6,813 nucleotides of DNA, from NCBI GenBank assembly GCA_964623885.1, contig CAZUVM010000136.1, forward strand, positions 1 through 6,813, read 5' to 3'. Positions 5,411 to 6,813 of the stretch are shown piece after piece (position 1 is the first letter of the stretch; each line of letters starts with the position of its first letter). Both the position numbers and the translations under genes were made by a program. Under the pieces are notes generated by a model that saw nothing but the letters and a program-made list of their open reading frames with translations, was not told where the DNA came from and made no database searches. Origin of the DNA: CAZUVM01 sp964623885 (lineage in GTDB: Bacteria > Verrucomicrobiota > Verrucomicrobiia > Limisphaerales > UBA8199).

Positions 5411-6813
5411 TCACTGGTAGATCAGCGCGCGGGACCGCTGCCGCCGGAAATTGTCCAGACCCGGGGTCCACGAGCGAATCAGCTCCTCCGTCGTTTCCCC
5501 CTGTTTCAGGCGGTCGAGCGTGTCTGAATTCACCAGCAAGCGCAGGTAGGTATCGACCTTCCAATCCGATGGAAACAGCGAATGCAGGGCCACAGCGATT
5601 TCAATGCCGGTGAGCACCGATTGAAATCTGGACCGGTCGGTGATGAGGATATTCACGCCGCTGCAGTCTTCGTTTTTAAAAACCGAGGCGGTGGGTTTGA
5701 ATCGAATGGGAATGAAACGGACGCCGGGAATGCGGCGTGAGTTCAGATAATTTGCCAGCTTGGTGCCGTCTATCCACGGGGCCCCGACCACTTCGAAGGG
5801 TGTATCGGTCCCGCGACCGACTGAGACGTTGGTAGTCTCCAGCAAACCGACCCCCGGATACAGCGCGGCTTCTGTCAGGCTGCGCATATTTGGCGACGGA
5901 TTTATCCAGGTAAGGCCGGTCGAATCGAACCACATTGAGCGCCGCCAGTTCTCGATTTGTATCACGCGCAAATCAGCCCCCAGATGCTTTTCCTCGTTGA
6001 AGAAGCGGGCCAACTCGCCGATGGTCATCCCGTACCGGACGGGAACGGCGTAATAAGCAGTGAATGAGAATTTGTCCGCGTCGGCAACCGGCCCTTCGAC
6101 ATCCAGGCCATTGATGGGGTTGGGACGATCGAGCACAAACACCGGCAGCTTCGCTTTGACAGCTTCTTCCAGCACATTTCCCAGCGTCGCCGTGTAGGTA
6201 TAGAAGCGCGCGCCGATATCCTGAATATCATAGACCAGCGCATCGAGATCTTTCAGCTGCTCAGGCTTTGGCCGCCGGGTCTCTCCGTAAAGCGAATAAA
6301 TTGGCAGCCCCGTCTGCTCGTCCTCACTGTCGGATACTTTTTCATCAGCCAACCCGCGTATGCCGTGTTCGGGAGAAAACAGCGCGAGCAGTTTAAGGTT
6401 CGGCGCTTTGAAAAGAATATCTATGGTCGAACGCCCTGAACGATCACGGCCGGTTTGATTGGTCACCAGGCCAAGGCGCATGCCGTTCAATTGTTTGAAA
6501 CCATCACGCTCGAGCACGTCGATTCCGTTGAGGACCTGGGCGTCGGAAGCTACCGGCGCAGTGGCTGCCGCCCGGCTGTTGTTGGGATTGAAACGGGCCA
6601 GGCTGGCGAGTAATTCTGCGGCCGCGTTCGCCGCTTCTGCGCGCGCGTTGGCCACGGTCGCGTCCGTCATCGAACCGGCGACAATCGAGGCGACGCGGCC
6701 GCGCAATGGTCCCACGTCTCCTTTCCCATCAGGTTGAACGCGATTGCTGAGAAAAATCACAAACGAGTCGCTCGCGGGATCGATCCAGATCGACGTCCCG
6801 GTGAAACCAGTAT
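5411..6813 (-). CDS. Serine hydrolase (beta-lactamase family)-NamZ/DUF1343 fusion protein, C-terminal part (5' end outside window)
   Basis: The frame runs open from the stop TGA (5413-5411) to the window edge, giving 466 whole codons. The GTG at 6760 is internal. The first visible residues, TGFTGTSIWIDP, then FVIFLSNRVQPDGKG, are the C-terminal end of a class C beta-lactamase/PBP-like serine hydrolase: the TG belongs to the (K/H)TG box, and the cut codon at the edge (NAT) is compatible with His. An Ala-rich linker covers residues ~30-75 (numbered from the GTG). From ~79 to 449 is a full NamZ domain (DUF1343, glycoside hydrolase GH171): GLVTNQTG (97-104), LFSPEHGIRG (127-136), SLYGETRRP (156-164), YDIQDIGARFYTY (177-189), LDRPNPI (210-216), YGMTIGEL (243-250), INPSPNMRSLTEAALYPG (286-303) and NVSVGRGTDTPFEVVGAPW (311-329). 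B. subtilis NamZ removes terminal MurNAc from peptidoglycan fragments; the Glu of SPEHG is the conserved acidic candidate for catalysis. The fused hydrolase probably acts on peptide or ester bonds. Secretion is likely, but the signal peptide is off-window. Confidence 0.92.
   Translation of the reverse strand, partial: TGFTGTSIWIDPASDSFVIFLSNRVQPDGKGDVGPLRGRVASIVAGSMTDATVANARAEAANAAAELLASLARFNPNNSRAAATAPVASDAQVLNGIDVLERDGFKQLNGMRLGLVTNQTGRDRSGRSTIDILFKAPNLKLLALFSPEHGIRGLADEKVSDSEDEQTGLPIYSLYGETRRPKPEQLKDLDALVYDIQDIGARFYTYTATLGNVLEEAVKAKLPVFVLDRPNPINGLDVEGPVADADKFSFTAYYAVPVRYGMTIGELARFFNEEKHLGADLRVIQIENWRRSMWFDSTGLTWINPSPNMRSLTEAALYPGVGLLETTNVSVGRGTDTPFEVVGAPWIDGTKLANYLNSRRIPGVRFIPIRFKPTASVFKNEDCSGVNILITDRSRFQSVLTGIEIAVALHSLFPSDWKVDTYLRLLVNSDTLDRLKQGETTEELIRSWTPGLDNFRRQRSRALIYQ

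Overview
The window looks like a chromosomal segment of a Gram-negative soil-type bacterium, most probably an Acidobacteriota member. This is inferred from three things: a very large Oar-like TonB-dependent outer-membrane receptor of the kind expanded in that phylum, moderately high GC with mixed codon use, and secreted hypothetical proteins of acidobacterial flavour. No rRNA, tRNA, CRISPR array, integrase or transposase was found.

Layout. Bases 1-3135 (+) hold the C-terminal ~1044 residues of the receptor; its signal peptide, regulatory domain and plug lie off the left edge. Bases 3136-3425 separate convergent genes and hold two stem-loops (the second a textbook Rho-independent terminator) and a large imperfect palindrome that looks like a dispersed REP/MITE-type repeat. 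On the minus strand, read right to left, are a serine hydrolase/NamZ-like peptidoglycan enzyme fusion (5411 to beyond 6813), a 338-base gap with a sigma70-like promoter (5115-5143), a secreted HEFGH zinc-metalloprotease-like protein (4224-5072), and a secreted protein of unknown function (3426-4172). The last two are 51 bases apart and probably share a transcript.

How they fit together. All four products are predicted to act in the envelope or outside the cytoplasm. The NamZ-like domain should release N-acetylmuramic acid from peptidoglycan fragments, and the fused serine hydrolase may act on the peptide or ester side of the same material. The receptor probably imports a ligand not identifiable from sequence. 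No functional link between the receptor and the minus-strand genes is shown; they are convergent and separated by a terminator.

The most notable point is at the right edge. The apparent GTG start at 6760 is an artefact: the frame stays open to the window end, and the extra residues are the HTG-type end of a beta-lactamase/class C-like domain. The gene is therefore a two-domain fusion cut by the window. I see nothing that clearly amounts to a wholly new multi-gene system.
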